This document shows, in pieces, positions 1 to 10,800 of a stretch of DNA of 64,000 bases. The DNA is taken from assembly GCA_035771165.1 (NCBI GenBank), contig JAWNZC010000368.1, forward strand, positions 3,484,501-3,548,500. The letters run 5' to 3'. A model generated the notes under the pieces. The model ran no database searches, was not told the origin of the DNA, and saw nothing but the letters and a program-made list of their open reading frames with translations. Positions within the stretch are counted from its first letter, which is position 1; every line of letters begins with the position of its first letter. Source of the DNA: Paragorgia papillata. Its lineage: Eukaryota; Cnidaria; Anthozoa; Scleralcyonacea; Coralliidae. A program made the translations under genes and the position numbers.

Positions 1-196
1 TAGTTTGTTAGTTTGTTGGTTTGTTGGTTTGTTAGTTTGTTGGTTTGTTGATCTGTTGGTTTGTTGGTTGTTGATCTGTTGGTCTGTTGGTTTGTTAGTC
101 TGTTGGTTTGTTAGTCTGTTAGTTTGTTAGTCTGTTGGTCTGTTAATCTGTTGGTCTGTTGGTTTGTTCTGTTGGTTTGTTGGTCTGTTAGTCTGT
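1..196. repeat. TTGTTGGT/TTGTTAGT microsatellite
   Basis: Imperfect array of GTTTGTTGGTTT and GTCTGTTAG-type units fills the left edge of the window and probably continues upstream. Confidence 0.9.
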
Positions 197-197
197 A

Positions 198-302
198 GGT
201 TCGTTTGACGTGACTTGAACACGAAAGAAGTGTAAATGAACTGGGCTATCGCCTCGTGCCTCTACTCAACTTCTTTCGTGTTCAAATGACGTCAAACGAA
301 CC
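198..302. repeat. Short foldback element
   Basis: Inverted arms: GGTTCGTTTGACGT near the left end and ACGTCAAACGAACC at the right, with ACGAAAGAAGT matched by ACTTCTTTCGT inside. It could form a hairpin of about 105 nt. Confidence 0.8.
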
Positions 303-582
303 TTGATAAGAGTACATATGCACGGAGCTTTGTTAAATAAAACATGGCTTATATATATCTAAAAGGGTGATGTAGATAAGAATATCCGATCAAATGTTGG
401 GAAGGTAAACAAACTGGTAATTAATGAGATGCAGAAATGTTAAGTATTTGTTATTTTTTACAATCGATTGGCAACCGATGTGGGATAGCTATAATGAGGC
501 CAAATATTGAAGGTGCTATCATTGTGAGTGCTATGAGTGTGAAGTGTTAAAAACATGGACTTTTCGAACTCAAAACGCGCAC
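303..582. other. Unassigned AT-rich DNA
   Basis: No gene, exon or clear repeat structure seen. Confidence 0.4.
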
Positions 583-700
583 TTTCAAATCACGGACTTT
601 CAAAACACGGACTTGTAAAACACGGACTTGTAAAACACGGACTTGTAAAACACGGACTTGTAAAACACGGATTTTCAAAACATGTTGTGAAACACGGACT
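583..700. repeat. 15-bp tandem repeat
   Basis: About seven copies of AAAACACGGACTTGT, some with TTTTC or TTTCA variants. The period is a multiple of three, which creates a spurious KHGLV-repeat reading frame. Confidence 0.85.
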
Positions 701-976
701 TGTAAAACGTGAGCAGAAAAAAAAATGCAAGGGATGTTTAATACTCATGAAACCCGGAAAACTTCAAAGCGGTTAACAATCGAACTACGATTCATGTTGA
801 AAGGTACCTGAAGGTGAACAAATCCTTTGTTTTAGGTTTATTAATAATTTGTTATTAACCGAGAGCGCGGTCATTACGGAAAAATATCAGACCGCGGTCT
901 TGACAGTATTGACCAAGCGGACGCGGTTAATAAGAAGTTTATTATATGGCATTTTGAAACAACTTGCCTTACGTTT

Positions 977-1274
977 TACCCTGCGAGCAGAGCCTTCTTT
1001 TCCGGGTATTTCTTCGCTGAGAGAGAGGAAGAAAAGTAGGCTCTGCTGTATTCGCGTTTGGCTTCGTCCAAGATTTAGGACGAAGTAACCCGTTTACGAC
1101 CCGTTTAACCGGTTCTCGTTTTGTTTTCTGCTCTGATTGGGGCTGGGTTCGAGATTATAACCAAGCAACTGACATGCATGCGCAATGGAAACCAGTCACG
1201 AATACAGCAGAGCCTACTTTTCTTCCTCTCTCTCAGCGAAGAAATAATGAAAAGAAGGCTCTGCTCGCAGGGTA
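977..1274. repeat. Foldback element, about 300 bp
   Basis: Arms TACCCTGCGAGCAGAGCC and GGCTCTGCTCGCAGGGTA, with a second matched pair (CGCTGAGAGAGAGGAAGAAA and its complement) further in. Sequence between the arms is not coding. Confidence 0.8.
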
Positions 1275-1771
1275 CTTACATTTATAAAGGTAAAGGGATA
1301 AAGGATAAAGGACTGGGGGCTAATCATCCTTGCTTGCAGCCAGCGGCTGAATTGCGAAGGACGTAGATCAACGTGTCCGTGTCGAGGCATATCAAAGGCG
1401 TTCCATGCAGCCGCCATACGACACAGTTCAGACCACGGATCACAGCTAAGATGTTAGGTGTTGATTTGATACGTACATTGTCATGATACGTACTTTAGTC
1501 AGTTTAGTGTGACCTCGAGCGCGTGACATAAACTCATCGTTTTCAATGTTGTTGCTCTTGTTGTTATCGCTTTCGGAATCTTAAAACTCCCTTCCAGATT
1601 GTTCATCGTCCCACTCATACATAATTTAGTCCTCAGGTTATTGAATTCACAAAATTTTTGCGGTTTTCTTTCATTGTTCAGTTGTAAACAACATGGCTGG
1701 CAAAACCCGTTAAACTAAGACATTACTATTTCTCAATAAAGATAAAAATTCTTACCGCAGATGGCCATAAC
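1275..1771. other. Unassigned region
   Basis: Mixed-composition DNA with no recognised exon, RNA or repeat arms. Confidence 0.35.
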
Positions 1772-2050
1772 AGTCAAATTTTCATTCATTTCGAGCTCCA
1801 ATTGGAATATATTCCATAATTTCCTTCTTTCAATCGCCAAGATCTTTGGTAAAATCTTCGCAGGCATCCTTATGCTTTTTATATAATATACTGTCGCTCA
1901 GTGTTGTTTACGCTAGATCCCAGGAACACTCGAAGGGCCAGAACGATTCTGGGCAGGACCTTTTTGCGAATGTCGCCAGGCCTTCTCGTTTCCAGCCTCT
2001 CCCCAGTCTTCCCAGGAACCCAAACCGACTACGCGGAGAAACTAAGCTAT
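1772..2050. mobile_element. Dispersed element X, 5'-truncated copy
   Basis: Shares long stretches with 57725-58118, 63290-63635 and the split copy at 45676-46145, including CGAAGGGCCAGAACGATTCT and GCCTTCTCGTTTCCAGCCTC. It carries no conserved reading frame. Probably non-autonomous; class unknown. Confidence 0.75.
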
Positions 2051-2192
2051 CGTAGCACTAGACTGTGTGCCAGTGTCTGTGGGCTGAAAGGGAATTGGGC
2101 CTGCACATACTTTCCAGCGGTTATCTTTCAAAGCAGAGAAATTCCAGAATGGCGCTCAGAAAAATCAAAATATGAATCTAGTTTGGTCCAGG

Positions 2193-2995
2193 TTAAAAGG
2201 GATTAATACTCAAAAGGACCCGTCCAATCATTTAGCGGCTTTTCCAAAATATGTCGTCAAATTTGTTTTTTCCAAATTTGTCGTCAACTTTCAGTGAGTC
2301 TCGAGATTTTAGCGAGTAACCCTAATCCAGACTAGTTCCTAGGCCTCTTTTCTCTCGAACGTATTTTGGTGACGTCACAGAATAGGGATCGAACGAGACC
2401 TCGGACTAGCGGAAAATGTTCATCTTTATCTATCATGAATCCTGCTGGAGCTCGGATTCTTTAATCTTTATGAACGAGGGCACTTAAAACAAACTTCTTC
2501 TTGAGAGCAGACAGCAAACGAGTAGGTTTCTTTGTTTTACATTACGTTAAAAGGTTGTTACATACGAGGCTTTATAAAGTAGTGTTCGGCGTAGGAAGTG
2601 ATTGTGTTGAAACACATTTATACAAATCGAAATATGCTATTTTAACGTTTCGGGAGTAGACCAACCTTGCTATATGATGTTATAAAGAATTGTGCAGACC
2701 GACGTGAGTGTTATCTGCCTTGGTTTTCCGCCAAACGGCCGTTTGGTGCCTGTATAATTTGGGGCTAGTTTTGGGGCCAAGCAAAACATTTTATTCCAGG
2801 CCTCTCACAATTTCGGTCTGCCGCTCGACGTTAAAAAGAGAGGCCTGGGAACCAGGCTGACCCTAATCAGATATCTGATTTACCCCTAGCTTTTTGGGAA
2901 AACATTTAACGACATATTTTGCAAAAGCCGCGAAGGGACCGGTCCGACCGGACGGGTCGCTTTGAGTCATCCCTTCCAGCCGAAGCCATCTAGTT
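2193..2995. mobile_element. Foldback element (family J) interrupted by a younger element
   Basis: The halves 2193-2327 and 2861-2995 match family J at 6099 and 32041 (motifs CCAAAATATGTCGTCAAAT and GACGGGTCGCTTTGAGTCAT). They are separated by the insertion at 2328-2860. Confidence 0.75.
2328..2860. mobile_element. Non-autonomous DNA transposon with 8-bp target duplication
   Basis: Inverted ends begin CAGACTAGTTCCTAGGCCTC on the left and read ...AGGCCTGGGAACCAGGCTGA on the right. It is flanked by direct repeats CCCTAATC at 2320-2327 and 2861-2868. Eight-base duplications are typical of hAT elements (known); assignment to hAT is inferred. Confidence 0.7.
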
Positions 2996-3426
2996 TAGAA
3001 GTCAGTAATTTCAATATTTTGGGAACTGGGCCGGGATAGATTGGAAAAAAACAAACAAACGAAGGCAAAAACATATAAACTCGTGCCTGAGGCAATGAGA
3101 TTACAGAAATACCAAAGATTCCGCTCTCTTACGAATCACAAAAAATAAACTAGCTTCTCGAATGATATATATTACTTGAGTTGTTTACATTACTTGGAGA
3201 CTGCATCTTGTTTATGCAAACATTTTTCTGATATAGTTTGAGTATAACGAGACTTCTGAAGAGCTTTCTCCGTGCTCAATATCTCGCTAACAACACACGG
3301 ATTTCAAAAATCAGAAAACAGACGGATTCATTTTGAGATATGCTTCGCTTTGCCGAAAAAACGTTTTAAATTGAGAAATTGAAAGTTTTCTTGTTATTTC
3401 GGACTCATCACCTAAGAAAAGGTTAG

Positions 3427-3531
3427 TTACCGAACCCTTTATCACATTCGTAACCATTGAAGTTACCAATCCTTTATCACATTCGTGACCATTGAAGTTA
3501 CCAATCCTTTATCACATTTGTGACCATTGGT
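3427..3531. repeat. Three-copy tandem repeat, 35-36 bp
   Basis: Unit TTACCAATCCTTTATCACAT followed by TCGTGACCATTGAAG, three copies with a few substitutions. Confidence 0.85.
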
Positions 3532-3545
3532 TAACCCTTATTTTC

Positions 3546-3627
3546 CCAACCACGGATATATCAAGTTAATTGCCCCGGGGCTAATATATATTAGCCCGGG
3601 GCATGAACTTGATTCATGCGTGGTTGG
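3546..3627. repeat. Short palindrome
   Basis: CCAACCACG...GCCCCGGGGCTAATATATATTAGCCCGGGGC...CGTGGTTGG in pieces: a near-perfect inverted repeat centred at about 3588. Confidence 0.8.
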
Positions 3628-3715
3628 AAGTAATTATTATAAATAAACAACCGCGGTACATCAGAGAAAACCGAGGTGATCGTCAACTAAGGCCTTTTAT
3701 GTATTTTATGTAGGG

Positions 3716-4431
3716 GGGTATAGGCCCCACTGATCTCTATATAAACTGGATAGGCCATTCCCTATGGCCAGCAGTGAAACATTTCGTGCCAGTCGCCGCC
3801 ATCTTACGTAGTGGAGCATATGACGCATTGCGGCCTTAGAACTTGTACCCAATCCCAAAATTGACTAGGGTAAGCAATCTTGACGTCAGCACGGTCAGAT
3901 TACCCGGGGGAGGAATATTAAGTACTCCGTGCCGGGGGAGTCGGAAAAGCCGTAAAGCAAACAACAGATGCCAGTTCGTTTTGTTTTCACTGTTTAACAA
4001 CAAATTCAGTCAAAAGATGGCAAGTACACAACACGAGATATTGTTAAGGCATTAAGATTACTATAAAAGTACAATTTAAGACTTGGAATTGAATTCTTCG
4101 TAGATTTTATAGTCTGTTTTTCAGTTTATATTATCGTGAAGTTTCTTCGTTGTCCGCACTGAAGAAAAACAACAAGGTTTCTACAGCTCAGTAACAGTAA
4201 CAGAAACAAATGCAAGAGATTAGCGTCTTAAACCTTATTAAGTACTTCTTGTGTCCTTACATTCGTTTAAATTTTCTTAAAATAACTCTTTTTGTCTGTT
4301 TTCAATCTACGAAAGCTTATGAACTTTAGTGGCAGCCATCTTAGGTAGTGGTCACGTCGTCATACAACTGGCGCGCTAAATCCGGCCTCATGCCCCATCC
4401 AGTTTTATTGAGATCAGTGATAGGCCCCCAT
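3716..4431. mobile_element. Foldback element, about 715 bp
   Basis: Ends GGCCCCACTGATCTC and GAGATCAGTGATAGGCCCC are inverted, as are ATAAACTGGAT and ATCCAGTTTTAT. Two internal CATCTTA(C/G)GTAGTGG motifs. No coding capacity. Confidence 0.65.
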
Positions 4432-5374
4432 TTATTTTAGCAATAAGACGCCTCACGATCGAGAATCGCATAGAAAATTGGCCACTTTCATGGGGCAATT
4501 CGCAGGCCACGTGCGTGCTGGCTCAAGTGAGTAGTCGGCTGAGCTTGATGAAATTAAACTTACTAAATTCTAAACACAGCACACACGCAAAACAAGAACT
4601 AGTGAACTGTCCATATATAGCCAAAAACAAAATCAAGACAAAGAAAAAATCAAAAAATAGTTGAGATATTTATTCATCCTCCATAGTTGATTGGGGTTTG
4701 TTTTATGTCAACTCGTCACTTCATCAGTCGTCAAATACACTTTCCACGACTGATTCGAACTTTAAAATCCATTTGAAAGGTCAATTGGGTACACACATCT
4801 GCCAAAAAAACCCAACCCAATTTCTTTTGGGGGTAGTAAACGGTCAACAAACAACAGATATTAGTCATTTAACATAGTAGTTTATGATACTAGATCGGAC
4901 CTTGTTCTTCGTCTAATTTTTCCGCCATATTTGATTTCAAGTCAGCAAATGCTTGATATCCTACAATATCCCTAGTATCTTCTTCGATGGATCCATTATT
5001 TTCCTTTATCTTCCTAATTTTTTCGTATGAACCCACATGTACCTCAACGCTCCTTCGCTCCTGATTCATCCCGCGCCAGCCTCGCTTGCTCTCGCGCGTA
5101 TTGATGACGTTTACACGCAAGATATTCGTTCTACGCATGCGTAGCTAATCCAGGTCAACCTGGATTAGATCCCAGTCGACAGCCGCAATTTCCGATCGTG
5201 GCTTAGGCGTTCACTCCGGCTACTCTATTCAGGTCAATTATAGATCTACTGATGTAAACACATGCGTATTTCCGTCTACTTCGGAACTCGTTCATTCTGT
5301 CTTCATGAACAAAACTTTGTGTTTCTCTCGTATATTTATGAGAAGTTTTGAAATAGTTTGCAGATTTGAAAGTC
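4432..5374. other. Unassigned region; weak minus-strand frame at 4890-5138
   Basis: The 82-residue minus frame is charged (KIRKIKENNGSIEEDTRDIV) and looks more protein-like than most here. It has no recognised domain and no partner exon. It could be a relic or chance. Confidence 0.25.
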
Positions 5375-5876
5375 TTAAAGGGCATATGACTCGAAAATTA
5401 AGTTTGTCGTATTGAAAAGAACATTTAAAATGATAAAATAGCATCTTTTGCAGTTTTTGGTTTCCTTGCTTCGTTTTTGAGATATTCCAGCTTGTTTGAT
5501 ATGCACATTTGCATATCAACTTTTTACGTCACACGTACATAATGAGTTATCAGAAAAGGTTACATATCTCTGCTATTATGAAAACATGGGCTTAACTAAA
5601 AGGAAGCATGTGCGTGTTTCTACCTACAACACCAAACATGTAGAATTCCAAGTGATTTCGTTTCACAATAGCAAAGATATGTAACCTTCTCTCGGTAACT
5701 CATAATACTCATTATGCACGTGTGACGTAAAAAGTTGTGTCATTTGCATATCAAACAAACTGGAATATCTCAAAAACGAAGCAAGGAAACTAAAAACTGC
5801 AAAAGATGCTATTTTATCATTTTAAATGTTCTTTTCAATAAGACAAACTTAATTTTCGAGTCATATGCCCTTTAAG
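5375..5876. mobile_element. Palindromic TTAA-flanked MITE
   Basis: Starts TTAAAGGGCATATGACTCG and ends in its reverse complement. The whole 500 bp is a long inverted repeat around a centre near 5630. Almost the same sequence recurs at 42857-43353. Confidence 0.9.
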
Positions 5877-6098
5877 TAAACATTTCACTGCCATTCATTG
5901 ACACACATTACCAGATATTTGAGTTTTTGACGTAAGAAAATATGAGTCCCAGACAGCGTAAAGAACAGTAACACTAACTTTATTTTTAGCCAACCCAAGG
6001 GACCAATTGAGAACAGGTTATGACGTGTGGCGTCAAATCGATCCATGTGACGTCATCAGGTGCCCCAAATGGATAATTTGCCCTGGGCGCCACAATAC

Positions 6099-6527
6099 AC
6101 CATTTGCACGATGACGTGGGATGGCGTTGGGTGACTACAACTACCAGAATGCTTTGCCAGTATTCTAGGGTTTCGGCTAAAACGGATCACTCAAAGGGAG
6201 CCGTCCAGTCCTTTCGTGGTTTCTCCAAAATATGTCGTGAAATACGTTTTTCCAAAAAGCTAGGCAGTAAACCATATTTCTGATTAGTCTGTTCGGGTTT
6301 ATGTTGTGGTTAGGGTATCGAAAAGATTGCTATATAAAATCTTGAGACTCGCTGAAAGTTGACGACAAATTTGGAAACAACAAATTTGACGACATATTTT
6401 GGAAAAGCCGCGAAAGACTGGACGAGTCCTTTTGAGTCATCCCTTTTAGCCGAAACCTTAGAATACTGGCAAAGCATTCTGGTAGTTGTAGTCACCCAAC
6501 GTCATCTCACGTCATCATGCAAATGGT
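6099..6527. mobile_element. Foldback element family J, intact copy
   Basis: Inverted arms include ACCATTTGCACGATGACGT / ACGTCATCATGCAAATGGT and GTTGGGTGACTACAACTACC with its complement. Related copies at 2193-2995 and 32041-32412. Confidence 0.85.
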
Positions 6528-6576
6528 TTATTTCTCTCGGCGGCCCTGATCAGGCAGTAGAGAGCTTAAGCATATT

Positions 6577-6750
6577 AAGCCTGGTTTCCATATAGCCGTA
6601 AGAGCCGGCGGCATGGCTGCGGCAAGGGGCGATGGTCCAATCATAGACAGTGTTGAATTAGCCAGCAATAAAAAGCTGTATGCGATTGGACCATTGCCTC
6701 TCGCCGCAGCCATGCCGCCGACTCTTACGGCTATATGGAAACCAGGCTTT
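6577..6750. mobile_element. Small palindromic MITE, GC-rich
   Basis: AAGCCTGGTTTCCATATAGC and its reverse complement bound a 174-bp near-perfect hairpin with CCGGCGGCATGGCTGCGGC arms. Confidence 0.85.
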
Positions 6751-7009
6751 AGGCGTTTTTAAGACACGGACGGTGACCGGAAGAACAGGAATACAATACA
6801 GAACTATACTGAACCGCGTATTCTTTGAAAAGACTTTTTACTCAAAACAAAGGCTATGAATAATCACATATCTAAACTGTTAGCTCATAAGCTTAAATTT
6901 CATCTTTATATAAAAATACAGATCCTTTATTTTATATTGTAATGTAATGAAATTATCCCCCTTAAAATACAAGTTTTCTACTTTAAAAGGAGCATGTCTC
7001 ATTGTAGTA

Positions 7010-7195
7010 AGCAACGATGACAGGCCTCAACGTTCTAGAAGTTCCCGTCGTCTCAAGAACGTGAAAATGCTCTCAATGACGTCTTGTGTAGAGCGACGAC
7101 GGCGTTCACTTTGCTCTTGGAATTTTAAATTGCTCATTATCATTGTTTTGAATGAAAAATGCTATTGAATTACAACGCCGTCCGTGGCTGTAAAA
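7010..7195. repeat. Dispersed repeat half-copy
   Basis: GACGTGAAAATGCTCT-like and CAACGCCGTCCGTGGC-like segments resemble the element at 26946-27434. Confidence 0.5.
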
Positions 7196-7205
7196 CGTCT
7201 GTTGG

Positions 7206-7529
7206 TTAAAGTGCCTATGTCATCCTCAGTACATATTTATACTAATTGGAACACTCTGAGAAGATTTGTAATATATCTTCTCAGGCGAAAATTTCATCTT
7301 CATGGATTTTTATGCCGTTAAAGTTGACGGAAGTGACGTCGAAAGAGGAATTTGTCTATATGAAAACCACTTTACAGATTCCTCTTTTGACGTCACTTCC
7401 GTCAACTTTAACGGCAAAAAAATCCATGAAGATGACATTTTCGCCTGAGAAGACATATTACAAATCTTCCCAGAATGTTCCAATTAGTATAAATATGTAA
7501 CGTCCCTGAGGATGACATAGGCACTTTAA
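7206..7529. mobile_element. Palindromic MITE family L, copy 1
   Basis: TTAAAGTGCCTATGTCATCC and its reverse complement bound a 324-bp near-perfect palindrome with inner AAAGTTGACGGAAGTGACGT arms. Copies at 28872 and 38659. It ends about 57 bp upstream of exon 1. Confidence 0.92.
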
Positions 7530-7586
7530 GTTCTCTATTGGTGTGACTGCGGGCACACTATAAACCATTTTGTATTACACTTTCAG

Positions 7587-7814
7587 GTAGCGAACAGCCA
7601 AGAGTACCAAGTACTGTCCGACATACATTCAACACCCCAATTCCGAAGCGCTCGTCGACGTACCATTCATTCAAACATGTGGAATTCACTGCTCTCTCAC
7701 CCGTCCCATCCAATAACAGTATTAATGAAAACAGTATTAATGAAAACAGCGTCGAAAATCTTCAGTTTAAAATTGAAACAAGGCGTTCAAATCTTCAAGC
7801 GGGAAAACGAAAAG
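7587..7814 (+). CDS. Exon 1 (first visible): Ser/Asn-rich leader
   Basis: Acceptor tttcag and donor GTATGT. It begins with two bases of a split codon and ends with one, so at least one coding exon lies upstream. It encodes about 76 residues, polar and Ser/Arg/Asn-rich, with a short tandem duplication reading [12 protein letters not shown] that comes from a 15-bp repeat. No domain is recognised. It was accepted because its end phase fits the next exon exactly. No convincing preceding exon was found in 1-7586. Confidence 0.7.
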
Positions 7815-10800
7815 GTATGTTTTGGATCGAAAAAATATGAATTTGAAAATGTGACGTCAAGGTGTTTCATTTACATATCTAACTGAAATATCTCAACAAC
7901 GAAGCAAGGAAACGAAAAACTTTAAAAGATGTTACTCTGTCATTTTAAAGCTTTCAGAAAACCGTCACGTGATCCCTTGTGAAAACACAACGGCTCTGGC
8001 TAAACGGCTCAACAGTCAAGGACAGTCAAAATCAACCTCGTACCCAGGGCCTTCTCTGCTTTCAAAATGGCGCGAGGAGAAGACCCTGGCAAAGGCTGGT
8101 CACGTGACACCAATAATTTTGGAATATTTTGATGAGTGACTCACACTGTACCGGGGGGACGGAGTATAGTTGGCTTGTGTATGTAAAACTATTCAGCGAA
8201 CTATTTAGGCACTCAAGAATAACCAAACCGTACAAATAACAAGACATTCTCGTAACAAGTTTATCAAATCAGTTAATGACCGTGTTTAGTAAGAAGCGTC
8301 TACACTACAACATATTTGCTTTATTATGCAAGCAAGAAGTGTTTATTTCGCTTTCTGGACTTTCCGAATCTAATTTAAAAAGTTTAGAAATATACAAAGT
8401 CAAAGTCTTCAGTGCTGATCTATAATGTTCGTCGATCGTATTTTTGTTGATCGAATATTTGTATTAAAGTACAACGTCAAAGTCAACGAGGACAGCAGAT
8501 TCGATTTCGAATATGCCGTTTGAGTATAAATCGACAGGTACAACAATTAAATTTCCACAAATCCCAAACGTGTGGACAAGAAACATAAATGTACTATACT
8601 GGACGGTAAATAAACTTCCAACAATCAACAGCATTCGAATATTTTAAGTGTATGTAGCAGTACCTGTATAAACCACAGTAGTTCTATTGAAAGCGGATTT
8701 CTGTTTATCAGTTTCTGATCGTTCGTCGCCTTCGGCTTCATTTCTGACGATTGACGGCAACAAATATGAATTATCCAGCAAATGTCGTAAAGTTTGAAAT
8801 ATATCTATTTAATAACGTTACAGGATTTGCAACAACCTTCTACGTTTATAAGAACCGAATCAACCGCTCCCCCCAGGATGGACGAAGCTCAAATTATCCA
8901 CGTGACACAAATACTCCAAGAATCTTGGAGTATTTTGGAATCACGTGACCAGCCTTTGCCAGGGTCTTCTCCTCGCGCCATTTTGAAAGCAGAGAAGGCC
9001 CTGGGTACGAGGTTGAGTCAAAATGAGTCGCTTCAGGTATTTAAAGGGTATTGGCAATAAAAATTAAGTTTGTCTCATTTGAAAGAACTCGTCAAATGGT
9101 ATAAGAAGACCTTTTACAATTTTTCCGTATCTGTTTTGGTTTTGGAAATATTTCGACCAAACTCAGCGTGCTGTCCGCCATCTTGGAATTATTTTCGATA
9201 TGCAAAATTATGCATGTGACGACATAAGCAGGGTAAAGTGAAATTTTTATCTTGCCAACCTTATGACATGAGCTAGAAACTCGATTTTTTTGTTGCGCTA
9301 TTTCCATTTTAAATTGACCCACACCATTTAAAAAGCCTTCCGTAGAAATTTGGGCACCCACGGAGTAGTTTCATCAGGTTTACCCTGCTTGTGACGTCAC
9401 CAATTTCCTAGTTAATTAGCCCCAATATTACAACAAGATGGCGGACAGCACGCTGTCTTTCGTCGAAATATTTCAAAACACAAGAAAGATACAGAAAAAT
9501 TACAAAAGATCTTATACCATTTGGCGAGTTCTTTCAAATGAGACAAACTTAATTTTTATTGCCAATACCCTTTAAACGAAGAACAACTTCGATTGCAGTA
9601 TCTGGATGACGAAAATACTTTTGTTCGTCTTCTGGAAGACGCATGAGCTTTCGTTGAGATGTTTCGATGCTCTGCTCGTGTCGAGACGGTTGAGAGTAAA
9701 CGAATAACAATCAAGGTGCGACCACTTCATCTCAAATTTCAAGCACGAGAAAATCTTATCACGTTATCTATTTAAGACATTGGTTGTTTCGCGGTTTACT
9801 GGGAACAATAGTAATTGTTCAGAATATTTCGATAAAGATTCCTAGTTCTCTTTTATTTCTTTTCAAATCAACTCAGAAATTTTCCCGCCAAAACTTACAG
9901 GTGCGAGAAAGCATTTTGATTGGTCGGTTGATGTCGTAGGATCCCGGCCGCTCGGGAACCAATCAGCATGCATCGTTTTGCGTACGGACCCGAGCGGAAA
10001 ACGAACCCAGCTATATAATATAACAATTGAATTACAATTGAGTTGATGTTTGCGGGCATAAATATGTTTTTGGCCCGACTCAGGGTCATGTTATAGCCCG
10101 AACCGTGAGGGTTAAAATTGGCTCTGAGAAGGGCCAAAAACATATTTATGCCCAAAAACTCTATTTATACTATTATAATAATTTTAGTGGGCATTTAGAA
10201 GAAAATCAAAGACAGTATACAGTAAACAGTATCTTGAACAGTGCCAACCCAGACATGGCCAGACATCCCCGTAAAATTTATTATCCGCTAGATAAATTTC
10301 GCCGACACTTGTAGCTTTTTTAAAACTTTTCGCACAGATTTATTTACACGACCAGCAAGAACATATTCATAATACCATTCTTCGTAAACTTTGTAAAGCT
10401 CTGAGCTATAGTAAGCGAAATATTAGCTTTCAAGTATAAACTAATTCGGGCAGTCGCTTCAGACACTAAACACATTTGAGCTTTTGTTTACAATCTTAAA
10501 TTTCTCTTAAAGCCCTAATCAAACGAGAACGCAAGTCATCGCAAGTTGGTAGTTAGAATTTCTGTGGCGATCGTTTGAACACCCCAATTAACAAAATAAA
10601 GGTTTCATGAGTGTTTTAAACAAGTTTTAACTTTGTCACGGTACATGATATTTTCGGGAAATTATTCAGAGCGGCTGGATGAGATAGCGTGACTGCCAAC
10701 TTGCGATGACTTGCCTTCTCGTTTGATTAGGGCTTAACGGACCTTACTCACCTTACGCTCTTATTACGCTTTACACTGACTTTCACGCTTATTTGTTTGC

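Noticed and set aside
7246..7500. 84-codon frame with similar frames at 28902-29159 and 38705-38942
   Set aside because: Recurs only because it lies in the family L palindromic MITE, and is readable on both strands.
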